In this document: in pieces, positions 48,230-57,150 of the stretch
How positions within the stretch are numbered: position 1 is the stretch's first letter
Layout of the letters: each line of letters begins with the position of its first letter
From: Paraburkholderia phosphatilytica
GTDB taxonomy: Bacteria; Pseudomonadota; Gammaproteobacteria; Burkholderiales; Burkholderiaceae
Length of the DNA stretch: 64,000 nucleotides
Reading direction: 5' to 3'
Assembly: GCF_003443895.1 (NCBI RefSeq)
Contig: NZ_QQOA01000015.1
Coordinates: 1-64,000, forward strand
Position numbers and translations under genes: made by a program
Notes under the pieces: model-generated
Told to the model about the DNA's origin: nothing
Database searches by the model: none
What the model saw: only the letters and a program-made list of their open reading frames with translations

Positions 48230-49054
48230 ATGGCCTCCCGCGCGATCGATGCAGCCGGTGTCGAACACGACACAGCAGGCGTCGAAGCGCGCATCGTGTC
48301 GCTCGTGCCGAGCGTCACCGAAACCCTGTTCGCGCTGGGGCTCGCCGCGCAGATCGTCGGACGCACGGGCTTTTGCGTGCATCCGCGCGACGCGGTGCGC
48401 GAGGTGTCGAAAGTCGGCGGCACGAAAGACGTGAAGCTCGACACGATCCGCGCGTTGGGGCCCACACATGTGATCGTGAACATCGACGAGAACGAGCGCG
48501 ACACCGTCGATGCGTTGCGCGCGTTCGTGCCGCACATCGTGGTTACGCATCCGCTCACGCCGCAGGACAACCTCGCGCTTTACGCGCTGCTCGGTGCGAT
48601 CTTCGGCCGCGATGCTGAAGCCGCGCAGCTCTCCGGGAAGCTCGAAGCACAGCTGCATAACGTCGCAACACGCGCATGGCCTCCGCAACGCGTGCTCTAC
48701 GCGATCTGGCGAGAACCGTGGATGACGGTCGCGCGCGACACCTACATCTCGGCGATGCTGCGGCTCGTGAACTGGCAGACGCTGCCCGCGGCGGACGGCG
48801 GCGAGCACGGCGCGGCACGCTATCCGTCGTTCGACTTCGACGCGCCATGGTTCGCGGAGGTCGACCGCGTGCTGCTGTCGTCCGAGCCCTACCGCTTCAC
48901 GGCCGCGCACGTCGATACGCTGCGCGGCGACCCGCGGCTGGCGGGCAAGCAGATTGCTTTGATCGACGGCGAAATGGCGTCGTGGTACGGCTCACGCGCG
49001 ATAGAAGGCATCGGCTACCTGATGCGCTACGCCACGCAGCAGGCCACCCAATAA
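48230..49054 (+). CDS. Cobalamin-type helical-backbone metal receptor (BtuF-like), no signal peptide
   Basis: 274 residues from the ATG at 48230. The fold is that of BtuF/FhuD-type receptors: RIVSLVPSVTETLFALG and VGRTGFCVHP near the start, then PTHVIVNIDENERDTVDALR. Unlike periplasmic BtuF there is no cleavable signal peptide, so it would act in the cytoplasm, as noted for several betaproteobacterial members. It may handle cobalamin or its precursors, relevant to the cobalamin-dependent MetH at 38948-42795. It starts 3 bp after the SDR stop, so the two are coupled. Confidence 0.82.
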   Translation: MASRAIDAAGVEHDTAGVEARIVSLVPSVTETLFALGLAAQIVGRTGFCVHPRDAVREVSKVGGTKDVKLDTIRALGPTHVIVNIDENERDTVDALRAFVPHIVVTHPLTPQDNLALYALLGAIFGRDAEAAQLSGKLEAQLHNVATRAWPPQRVLYAIWREPWMTVARDTYISAMLRLVNWQTLPAADGGEHGAARYPSFDFDAPWFAEVDRVLLSSEPYRFTAAHVDTLRGDPRLAGKQIALIDGEMASWYGSRAIEGIGYLMRYATQQATQ

Positions 49055-49224
49055 GCCGCGCAACACCGCGCAATGAAATGCGCCATACCGGTATGCGGAT
49101 TAAATTGTTGTCGCCACAATCGCCGTTCGTTAAGCTTTTCGATTGAGACTGCGCGTCGCAGTCGTGCAACGCGCCGGACGCGATCGCCACACGCCTGCCG
49201 GCCACGCTTCGTCACGGAGACCTT

Positions 49225-50829
49225 ATGCGCTTCAATCTGCCCGCTGCCGCGGTGCTCGCCGGACTGGCCGGACTCATCGCCGCGCCCGCGTCCGTCCTCG
49301 CGAAACCGCTGACCGTCTGCACCGAATCGAGCCCCGACGGTTTCGACGTCGTGCAGTACAACTCGCTCGTCACGACCAACGCGTCGGCGGACGTGATCTT
49401 CAATTCGCTGGTGGCGTACGACGAAGCGCAGAAGAAGGTCGTGCCCTCGCTCGCCGAGAAGTGGGAGGTCAGCAGCGACGGCCTGAGCTACACGTTCCAT
49501 CTGCGCCCGAACGTCGCGTTCCAGACCACCGACTACTTCAAGCCCACGCGGCCGCTGAACGCCGACGACGTGCTGTTCACCTTCAACCGCATGCTCGATG
49601 CGAACAACCCGTGGCACCAGGTCGCGGGGCCGAGCGGCTTCCCGCACGCGCAGTCGATGGGTCTGCCGAAGCTGATCAAGTCGATCACGAAGGTGGATGA
49701 CCACACGGTGCGCTTCGATCTGAACGAACCGAACGCCACCTTCCTGTCGATCCTCACGATGGGCTTCGCGTCGATCTACTCTTCCGAATACGCGGACCAG
49801 CTGCTGAAGGCCGGCAAACAGACCGATCTGAACGCGAAGCCGATCGGCACCGGCCCGTTCGTGCTGAAGAGCTACACGAAGGACGCGATCATCCGCTACG
49901 ACGCGAACCCGTCGTTCTGGGGCACCAAACCGAAGGTCGAGAAGCTGATCTACGAGATCACGCCGGACGCATCGGTGCGCGCGCAGAAGGTGAAGACGGG
50001 CGAATGCCAGATCGCGCTGTCGCCGAAGCCGCAGGATGTGGCGGACGCGAAGGGCAACAAGTCGCTGAAGGTGGTCGAGACGCCCGCGTTCATGACGGCG
50101 TTCGTCGCGCTGAACACGCAGAAGAAACCGCTCGACAACCCGAAGGTGCGCGAGGCGCTGAACCTCGCGTTCGACCGCGCGACCTACCTGAAGACGGTGT
50201 TCGACAACACCGCGACGCCCGCGAACAATCCGTATCCGCCGAACACGTGGAGCTACGACAAGGCAATCTCGCCGTATCCGTACGATCCGGCGCAGGCGAA
50301 GAAGCTGCTCGCGGACGCGGGCTACCCGAACGGCTTCCAGACGACGATCTGGACGCGGCCGAACGGCAGCGTGCTCAACCCGAACCCGAAGGTGAGCGCT
50401 GAACTGCTGCAGGCGGACTTCGCGAAGATCGGCGTGAAGGCGGACGTGAAGGTGATCGAGTGGGGTGAGCTGATCAAGGAAGCGAAGCAGGGTCAGCACG
50501 ACACGCTGTTCATGGGCTGGGCCGGCGACAACGGCGACCCGGACAACTATCTGACGCCGCTCTTCAGCTGCAACGGCGTGAAATCGGGCATCAACTTCGC
50601 GCGCTTCTGCGACCCGCAGCTCGACAAGCTGATCGCGGAGGGCAAGGAAACCGCGGATATCGCGCAGCGCACGAAAGACTACGAAGCCGCGCAGAAGATC
50701 ATCCACGATCAGGCGCTGTGGATTCCGCTCGGCTACCCGACGGCCGCCGCGATCACGCGCACCGACGTCAGCGGCTACAGCGTGAGCCCGTTCGGCCGGC
50801 AGAACTTCACGACGGTGAGCGTGCAGTAA
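49225..50829 (+). CDS. Dipeptide ABC transporter substrate-binding protein (DppA-like)
   Basis: 534 residues with a signal peptide (AAVLAGLAGLIAAPASVLA). The mature part follows the family-5 peptide-binding fold: TVCTESSPDGFDVVQYNSLVT, PDASVRAQKVKTGECQIA and LDKLIAEGKETADIAQR. The gene is likely the ligand-binding part of an oligopeptide/dipeptide importer, also able to bind haem or other ligands in some bacteria. No permease or ATPase is adjacent, so partners are elsewhere. Confidence 0.92.
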   Translation: MRFNLPAAAVLAGLAGLIAAPASVLAKPLTVCTESSPDGFDVVQYNSLVTTNASADVIFNSLVAYDEAQKKVVPSLAEKWEVSSDGLSYTFHLRPNVAFQTTDYFKPTRPLNADDVLFTFNRMLDANNPWHQVAGPSGFPHAQSMGLPKLIKSITKVDDHTVRFDLNEPNATFLSILTMGFASIYSSEYADQLLKAGKQTDLNAKPIGTGPFVLKSYTKDAIIRYDANPSFWGTKPKVEKLIYEITPDASVRAQKVKTGECQIALSPKPQDVADAKGNKSLKVVETPAFMTAFVALNTQKKPLDNPKVREALNLAFDRATYLKTVFDNTATPANNPYPPNTWSYDKAISPYPYDPAQAKKLLADAGYPNGFQTTIWTRPNGSVLNPNPKVSAELLQADFAKIGVKADVKVIEWGELIKEAKQGQHDTLFMGWAGDNGDPDNYLTPLFSCNGVKSGINFARFCDPQLDKLIAEGKETADIAQRTKDYEAAQKIIHDQALWIPLGYPTAAAITRTDVSGYSVSPFGRQNFTTVSVQ

Positions 50830-50878
50830 GCCGTTAGCGTCGTGTCACGCCACGTGATCCGCTCAGCGCTGCCGTCAG

Positions 50879-51955
50879 TCAACGCGCCAGCGCGAAGCGG
50901 ATCACGCCATCTTCGTCGATGGAACGCGTGAGCGTGCCGTCGAGCCACAGCAGATGCAGGTGCGCGAGCGCTTCGCCCATCGCGAACGTCATCTGGTGAA
51001 TGTCGAGTTCGCGCTTGAACATCAGCGGCACGATGTCGGCGGCGCTGTGCGGCCGCTCTCTGCACGCGTCGCGCACTTCGGCAAGGCGCGCCGTGTGATG
51101 GTCGCGTAGCTGCCCAATGCGTGTATGCAAGCCGCGAAACGGCTTGCTGTGCGACGGCAGCACGAGCGTATCCGCCGCCATCGTCTCGTAGCGGCCGAGC
51201 GATTCCAGATACAGCGCGAGCGGATTCCCCTCCGGCTCGATGTCGAACACCGACACGTTCGTCGAGATGCGCGGCAGCACCATGTCGCCGGAGATCAGCA
51301 CGCCGTCCGCCTCGCTCCACAGCGCGCAGTGCTCGGGCGAATGGCCGAAGCCCGTCACGACGCGCCACGAGCGCCCGCCGATCGCGACCGTCGCGCCTTC
51401 GCGCAGGCGCCGGTACTGGCTCGGCACCGCCGGCACGAGGTTCGAGTAGTAGCTTTTGCGGTTGCGCAGCTTGTCGAGCGAGTTTTCGTCGGTCAGGCCA
51501 TGCCGCGCGAAATGTCGCGCCGCGCCCTCGCCGCCCGCATTCGAACCGTCGCCCGCCGACATCACGCGGCCGAGCATGTACTCGCCGAGCGTGATCCACA
51601 GCCGCACGTTCCAGCGCGCGCGGTCGCCGCCGTTGCACAGCCAGTGCGCGAGGCCCAGGTGGTCCGGGTGGCAGTGCGTGACGATCACGCGCAGTACCGG
51701 CAGGCCTTCGAGCGCGCTGTCGAACAGTTGCTCCCAATGCGCCTTGATCGTGTCCGACGCAATCCCGCAGTCGACGATCGTCCAGCCCGCCTCGCCATCG
51801 ATCTCATCGCGCAGCAGCCAGAGGTTGATGTGGTCGAGCGCGAACGGCAGCGGCATGCGCAGCCATTTGACGCCGGGCGCCACGTCGAAAACATGGCCGG
51901 GCTCCGGCAGCGTGGCGCCGAACGGATAGTCGAGTTGGTGTTCGAGTGCGTTCAT
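50879..51955 (-). CDS. Metallo-beta-lactamase-fold hydrolase
   Basis: 358 residues. The zinc-binding motif HCHPDHLGLAHW and later histidines (GFGHSPEHCALW, LPSHSKPFRG) fit the glyoxalase-II-like MBL family. The C-terminal winged helix-like end is typical of the subgroup found beside LiuR/aceK loci. Likely a cytoplasmic thioester or phosphodiester hydrolase; the substrate is unknown. No signal peptide, so it is not a periplasmic beta-lactamase. Confidence 0.85.
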   Translation of the reverse strand: MNALEHQLDYPFGATLPEPGHVFDVAPGVKWLRMPLPFALDHINLWLLRDEIDGEAGWTIVDCGIASDTIKAHWEQLFDSALEGLPVLRVIVTHCHPDHLGLAHWLCNGGDRARWNVRLWITLGEYMLGRVMSAGDGSNAGGEGAARHFARHGLTDENSLDKLRNRKSYYSNLVPAVPSQYRRLREGATVAIGGRSWRVVTGFGHSPEHCALWSEADGVLISGDMVLPRISTNVSVFDIEPEGNPLALYLESLGRYETMAADTLVLPSHSKPFRGLHTRIGQLRDHHTARLAEVRDACRERPHSAADIVPLMFKRELDIHQMTFAMGEALAHLHLLWLDGTLTRSIDEDGVIRFALAR

Positions 51956-52092
51956 CGTGGGGAATGAGATCGGATTGCGCTTCGCTCAGGTTGACGATAA
52001 CGTAAACGTCGATTCTATCGTTCAATCCGGCTTCCTGCGCGGCCGCTCACCCGCCACACGCGGCGGGCCGCCGCGTTCGCCGCCCGCGAATC

Positions 52093-52551
52093 ATGACGAC
52101 TCACTACACGATCACCGAACTGGCGCGGGAATTCGACGTCACGCCGCGCGCGATCCGCTTCTACGAAGACCAGGGTTTACTCTCACCCAGCCGCGAAGGA
52201 TCGGGCGGACTGCGCCGCGTCTACTCGGGCCGCGACCGCACGCGGCTGAAGCTCACGCTGCGCGGCAAGCGGCTCGGCTTCACGCTGTCCGAGATCCGCA
52301 CGCTGCTCGACCTGTACGAATCGCCGACCGACACGGTGCCGCAACTGCACGCGTTTCTCGCGACGGTGACACGTCATCGCGAGATACTGGAGCGGCAGCG
52401 CGAAGATCTCGACGCGACGCTCGAAGACCTCGTGCAGTACGAAAGCCAGGCGCGCATGCTGCTCGAGCGCACGACCGGGGGCAACGCGCAGGCTGGTAAC
52501 GAAAGCAGCGGCACCGAAAGCGGCAACGCAAACGAAGTCTCCTCACACTGA
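52093..52551 (+). CDS. MerR-family regulator (LiuR-like)
   Basis: 152 residues. HTH (ITELAREFDVTPRAIRFYED) with a coiled coil afterwards (ILERQREDLDATLEDLVQYE). Members with this N-terminus regulate leucine/isovalerate and fatty-acid catabolic genes (LiuR). It precedes aceK by 16 bp and lies upstream of thiolase and acyl-CoA dehydrogenase genes, which are fitting targets. No metal-sensing cysteines are present. Confidence 0.85.
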   Translation: MTTHYTITELAREFDVTPRAIRFYEDQGLLSPSREGSGGLRRVYSGRDRTRLKLTLRGKRLGFTLSEIRTLLDLYESPTDTVPQLHAFLATVTRHREILERQREDLDATLEDLVQYESQARMLLERTTGGNAQAGNESSGTESGNANEVSSH

Positions 52552-52567
52552 CGAACGCACCGGCGCC

Positions 52568-54403
52568 ATGAATCACTTCCCCAAACTGTTGTCGTCGCAG
52601 ATCGGGTTCGACGTCGCGCAGACGATGCTCGAGGGATTCAACCATCACTACCGGATCTTCCGCGAGGCGGCCGTCGAAGCGAAGACGCTGTTCGAAGCGT
52701 GCGACTGGCACGGCCTGCAGCGGCTCGCGCGCGAACGCATCACGTCGTACGACGATCGCGTGGAAGAATGCGTCGAGCTGCTGGAAGACGAGTACGACGC
52801 GGAAAACATCGACGACGAAGTGTGGCAGCAGATCAAGCTGCACTACATCGGCCTGCTGACGACGCACCGCCAGCCCGAATGCGCGGAGACGTTCTTCAAC
52901 TCCGTGTGCTGCAAGATCCTGCACCGTTCGTACTTCAACAACGATTTCATTTTCGTGCGGCCCGCGATCTCGACCGAATACATCGAGAACGACGAGCCCG
53001 CCGCGAAGCCGACTTATCGCGCGTATTACCCGGGCAAGGACGGGCTCGCCGCGACGCTCGAACGCATCGTGACGAATTTCCAGCTGGAACCGCCGTTCGA
53101 AGACCTGACGCGCGACGTCGGCTGCGCGATGCAGGCGATCCACGACGGCTTCGGCGACTTCGACGAAGCGCCCAACTTCCAGATTCACGTGCTGTCGTCG
53201 CTGTTCTTCCGCAACAAGGCCGCGTATATCGTGGGCCGCATCATCAACGGCGATGTGATGTTGCCGTTCGCGGTGCCGATCCGGCATACGCAGCCGGGGC
53301 TGCTCGCGCTCGATACCGTGCTGCTGCGCCGCGAACAGCTCGCGATCATTTTCAGCTTCTCGCACTCGTACTTTCTCGTCGACATGGAAGTGCCGTCGGC
53401 GTACGTGTCGTTTCTCGGCATGCTGCTACCCGGCAAGCCGAAGGCCGAGATTTATACCTCCGTGGGTCTGCAGAAGCAGGGCAAGAACCTGTTCTATCGC
53501 GACCTGCTGCATCATCTGTCGCATTCGAGCGACCCGTTCGTGATCGCGCCCGGCATCAAGGGCCTCGTGATGCTGGTGTTCACGCTGCCGTCGTTCCCGT
53601 ACGTGTTCAAGCTGATCAAAGATAGTTTCCCGCCGCCGAAGGAAACCACGCGCGAACAGATCCAGCAGAAGTATCTGCTCGTGAAGCGACACGACCGCCT
53701 GGGCCGCATGGCGGACACGCTCGAATATTCGAGCGTCGCGCTGCCGCTGTCGCGTCTCGACGATGCACTGCTGCGCGAGCTCGAAAAGGAAGTGCCGTCG
53801 ATGATCGAGTTCGAGGGCGAGAACCTCGTCATCAAGCATCTGTATATCGAGCGCCGCATGGTGCCGCTGAACCTCTTCCTGCAAAGCGGCGACGACGCGG
53901 CGGTCGAGCACGGCATCAAGGAATACGGCAAGGCGATCAAGGAGCTGATGCAGGCGAACATCTTCCCGGGCGACATGCTGTACAAGAACTTCGGCGTGAC
54001 GCGTCACGGCCGCGTGGTGTTCTACGACTACGACGAGATCGAATACCTGACCGACTGCAACGTGCGCGCGGTGCCGCCGCCGCGCAACGAAGAAGACGAG
54101 CTCTCCGGCGAGCCGTGGTACGCGGTCGGCCCGCACGACATTTTTCCCGAGACCTACGGCACGTTCCTGCTCGGCGATCCGCGCGTGCGCGAATACTTCA
54201 TGAAGCACCACGCGGACTTCTTCGAACCCGCGCTGTGGCAAAGCCACAAGGATCATCTGCTCCAGGGCGAGCTACCCGATTTCTTTCCGTACGACGAAGC
54301 GGTGCGCTTCTGCATGCGCTACCCCGAACGCTTCGTGACGCCTGCCGCGGACGAAAAAGATGCGCAGCGCCCGGCAGACCAACTCGCAACGCAAACCTCA
54401 TGA
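52568..54403 (+). CDS. aceK: Isocitrate dehydrogenase kinase/phosphatase
   Basis: 611 residues, the family length. The N-terminal regulatory region (FDVAQTMLEGFNHHYRIFREA) and the C-terminal kinase-like domain with the nucleotide region (SSVALPLSRLDDALL and GDMLYKNFGVTRHGRVVFYD-type segments) are present. AceK phosphorylates and inactivates isocitrate dehydrogenase to push carbon into the glyoxylate shunt during growth on acetate or fatty acids. The gene lies in a cluster with LiuR-like, thiolase and acyl-CoA dehydrogenase genes. Its stop overlaps the next start by four bases. Confidence 0.96.
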   Translation: MNHFPKLLSSQIGFDVAQTMLEGFNHHYRIFREAAVEAKTLFEACDWHGLQRLARERITSYDDRVEECVELLEDEYDAENIDDEVWQQIKLHYIGLLTTHRQPECAETFFNSVCCKILHRSYFNNDFIFVRPAISTEYIENDEPAAKPTYRAYYPGKDGLAATLERIVTNFQLEPPFEDLTRDVGCAMQAIHDGFGDFDEAPNFQIHVLSSLFFRNKAAYIVGRIINGDVMLPFAVPIRHTQPGLLALDTVLLRREQLAIIFSFSHSYFLVDMEVPSAYVSFLGMLLPGKPKAEIYTSVGLQKQGKNLFYRDLLHHLSHSSDPFVIAPGIKGLVMLVFTLPSFPYVFKLIKDSFPPPKETTREQIQQKYLLVKRHDRLGRMADTLEYSSVALPLSRLDDALLRELEKEVPSMIEFEGENLVIKHLYIERRMVPLNLFLQSGDDAAVEHGIKEYGKAIKELMQANIFPGDMLYKNFGVTRHGRVVFYDYDEIEYLTDCNVRAVPPPRNEEDELSGEPWYAVGPHDIFPETYGTFLLGDPRVREYFMKHHADFFEPALWQSHKDHLLQGELPDFFPYDEAVRFCMRYPERFVTPAADEKDAQRPADQLATQTS

Positions 54404-55182
54404 CTTCACCGAACGAATCCTCCCAGCACACCCTCGCGCACCTCTTCGACAACAACGAGAAGTGGGTCGCGTCGAAGCTCGCCGCGGACCCCGAATATTT
54501 TTCGCGCCTCGCGCATCAGCAGGCGCCCGAGTATCTGTGGATCGGCTGCTCCGATTCGCGCGTGCCCGCGAACCAGATCATCGGCCTGCCGCCGGGCGAA
54601 GTGTTCGTACACCGGAACATCGCGAACGTCGTCGTGCATACGGATCTGAACTGCCTTTCGGTGATCCAGTTCGCGGTGGACCTGCTGAAGGTGAAGCACA
54701 TCATGGTGGTGGGCCACTACGGTTGCTCGGGCGTCGGCGCGGCGCTGCACGGCAAGCGCGTCGGCCTCGCGGACAACTGGCTGCATCACGTGCAGGACGT
54801 GCGCAACAAGCACGCCGCGATGCTCGAGGAGTGGCCGCTCGGCGAGGCGCGGCACCGCCGCCTCGTCGAACTGAATACGATCGAACAGGTCGTCAACGTA
54901 TGCCGCACGACCATCGTCAACGACGCATGGTCGCGCGGACAGGCGCTGACGGTGCATGGCTGGGCGTATGGCGTGCACGATGGCCGCATGCGCGACCTCG
55001 GCATGACCGTCTCGGCACCTGGTGAACTCGATGCAACGTATGAACGTTGCGTCGCCGCGGTATCGGCAAGTCGCGCCCACAAGGCGGACAACGACGTGGT
55101 CGCCGCCGATGCCGCGCAACTCGGCGATGTGCCGGCAATAGTGGAAGGTGTGATCAAGGAGCTTAAACGTGAACATGAGTGA
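54400..55182 (+). CDS. can: Beta-class carbonic anhydrase
   Basis: 260 residues from the ATG at 54400. Zinc ligands are Cys in WIGCSDSRVPANQI, and His and Cys in GHYGCSGVGAAL; the Asp/Arg pair SDSR is intact. It interconverts CO2 and bicarbonate. Longer than the 220-residue core because of a C-terminal tail (HKADNDVVAADAAQLGDV). It overlaps aceK by four bases and the thiolase gene by eight, so the three are translationally linked; bicarbonate supply for a carboxylase is a plausible reason. Confidence 0.94.
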   Translation: MTSPNESSQHTLAHLFDNNEKWVASKLAADPEYFSRLAHQQAPEYLWIGCSDSRVPANQIIGLPPGEVFVHRNIANVVVHTDLNCLSVIQFAVDLLKVKHIMVVGHYGCSGVGAALHGKRVGLADNWLHHVQDVRNKHAAMLEEWPLGEARHRRLVELNTIEQVVNVCRTTIVNDAWSRGQALTVHGWAYGVHDGRMRDLGMTVSAPGELDATYERCVAAVSASRAHKADNDVVAADAAQLGDVPAIVEGVIKELKREHE

Positions 55183-56368
55183 GACGACGCGCGATCCGAT
55201 CGTGATCGCATCGGTGGCGCGCACGCCGATGGGCGCATTCCAGGGCGACTTCGCGGCATTGACCGCTCCGCAGCTCGGCGCCGCGGCAATCGCTGCGGCG
55301 GTCGAACGCGCGGGCCTGAAACCCGAACAGATCGACGAAGCCGTGATGGGCTGCGTGCTGCCCGCGGGCCAGGGCCAGGCACCCGCGCGCCAGGCGGCGC
55401 TCGGCGCGGGCCTGCCGCTGTCCACCGGCGCGACCACGGTCAACAAGATGTGCGGCTCGGGCATGCGCGCGGCGATGTTCGCGCACGACATGCTCACGGC
55501 CGGCTCCGTCGACGTGATGGTGGCGGGCGGCATGGAGAGCATGACGAACGCGCCGTATCTGTTGCCGAAGGCGCGCGCCGGCATGCGCATGGGTCACGGC
55601 CAGGTGCTCGACCACATGTTCCTGGACGGCCTCGAAGACGCGTACGACAAAGGCCGCCTGATGGGCACGTTCGCCGAGGAATGCGCGGCATCGTTCGACT
55701 TCACGCGCGCCGCGCAGGACGCGTTCGCGATCGAATCGCTGACGCGTGCAAAGCGCGCGAACGAAGACGGCACGTTCGCATGGGAAATCGCGCCGGTGAA
55801 GGTGGAAAGCCGCAAGGGCGACGCGACGATCGAGCGCGACGAGCAGCCGTTCAAGGCGAACCTCGACAAGATCCCGACGCTCAAGCCCGCGTTCAGCAAG
55901 ACCGGCACCGTGACGGCCGCGAACTCGTCGTCGATTTCCGACGGCGCCGCGGCGCTCGTGATGATGCGCGCGTCGACGGCCGCGCGGCTCGGCGTGACGC
56001 CGCTCGCGCGCGTGGTCGGCCATTCGACGTTCGCGCAGGAGCCCGCGAAGTTCACCACTGCGCCGGTCGGCGCGATCCGCAAGCTGTTCGAGCGCAACGG
56101 CTGGAAGGCTGGGGATGTCGATCTGTACGAGATCAACGAGGCGTTCGCCGTCGTCACGATGGCCGCGATGAAAGAGCACGGCCTGCCGCACGACAAGGTC
56201 AACGTGAACGGCGGCGCGTGCGCGCTCGGCCATCCGATCGGCGCATCGGGCGCGCGCATTCTCGTGACGTTGATCGGCGCGCTGCGCGCGCGCGGCGGCA
56301 AGCGCGGCGTCGCGAGCCTGTGCATCGGGGGCGGCGAAGCGACGGCGATGGGCATCGAGCTGATCTGA
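55175..56368 (+). CDS. Acetyl-CoA C-acyltransferase (thiolase)
   Basis: 397 residues from the ATG at 55175; a GTG at 55169 would add two residues. Catalytic residues of thiolases are present: CGSGM (acyl-Cys), GHPIGASGA (His) and the GGGEA end with its Cys in SLCIGGGEA. Degrades acetoacetyl-CoA or longer 3-ketoacyl-CoA. It starts inside the end of can, in the LiuR-like/aceK cluster. Confidence 0.94.
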   Translation: MSETTRDPIVIASVARTPMGAFQGDFAALTAPQLGAAAIAAAVERAGLKPEQIDEAVMGCVLPAGQGQAPARQAALGAGLPLSTGATTVNKMCGSGMRAAMFAHDMLTAGSVDVMVAGGMESMTNAPYLLPKARAGMRMGHGQVLDHMFLDGLEDAYDKGRLMGTFAEECAASFDFTRAAQDAFAIESLTRAKRANEDGTFAWEIAPVKVESRKGDATIERDEQPFKANLDKIPTLKPAFSKTGTVTAANSSSISDGAAALVMMRASTAARLGVTPLARVVGHSTFAQEPAKFTTAPVGAIRKLFERNGWKAGDVDLYEINEAFAVVTMAAMKEHGLPHDKVNVNGGACALGHPIGASGARILVTLIGALRARGGKRGVASLCIGGGEATAMGIELI

Positions 56369-56423
56369 TGCGCCCGATCGAGGCGGCCCACGCCGCCTCG
56401 ATAAAAACGAAAAGGACCTCACC

Positions 56424-57101
56424 ATGAAGACAGCGCTGATCGTCGGCGCCTCGCGCGGCATCGGGCACGAGTTCGTGCGCCAGTATCGTGAAGACGGCTG
56501 GCGCGTGGTCGCCACCGCGCGCGACGGCGCCGCACTCGATTCGCTCGGCGCACTCGGCGCCGAAACCTTCCCGCTCGACGTGACCGAGCCGGAAGAAATC
56601 GCCGCGTTCGGCTGGAAGCTCGACGGCGAGCGGCTCGATGTCGCGATCCTCGTGTCGGGCGTGTACGGCCCGCGCACCGAGGACGTCGAGACGATCACCG
56701 CGGAAGACTTCGATCACGTGATGGTCACCAACGTGCGCGGCCCGATGCAACTGATGCCCGTGCTGCTGCCGTTCGTCGAAGACGCGAACGGCGTGCTCGC
56801 GGTGCTGTCGAGCCGGATGGGCAGCATCAGCGAGGCAACCGGCACCACCGGCTGGCTGTATCGCGCGAGCAAGGCGGCGCTCAACAGCGCGCTGAAGGTG
56901 ACGTCGCTGCAGACGCGCCGCGCGACCTGCGTCGCGCTGCATCCCGGCTGGGTCCGCACCGACATGGGTGGTGCGCAGGCCGCGGTCGATCCGCGCGAGA
57001 GCGTGACCGGCATGCGAAAGGTGCTGGCGCTCGCGGGCGGCAGCCATCGCGACTACAACGGGTGCTTCGTCCAGTACGACGGCACCCAGCTCGACTGGTA
57101 A
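56424..57101 (+). CDS. Short-chain dehydrogenase/reductase
   Basis: 225 residues. Cofactor motif GASRGIGHEF and a C-terminal YxxxK (LYRASKAALNSAL) are present; the NAG motif is replaced by VSGVYGPRT. It belongs to the C-factor-like SDRs. It lies between thiolase and acyl-CoA dehydrogenase genes, spaced 55 and 49 bp, suggesting shared regulation but no firm substrate. Confidence 0.85.
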   Translation: MKTALIVGASRGIGHEFVRQYREDGWRVVATARDGAALDSLGALGAETFPLDVTEPEEIAAFGWKLDGERLDVAILVSGVYGPRTEDVETITAEDFDHVMVTNVRGPMQLMPVLLPFVEDANGVLAVLSSRMGSISEATGTTGWLYRASKAALNSALKVTSLQTRRATCVALHPGWVRTDMGGAQAAVDPRESVTGMRKVLALAGGSHRDYNGCFVQYDGTQLDW

Positions 57102-57150
57102 GCGCCACGCGCTCATCGGTCGTCAGAGACATTCGAGGAGACGTAACGAC

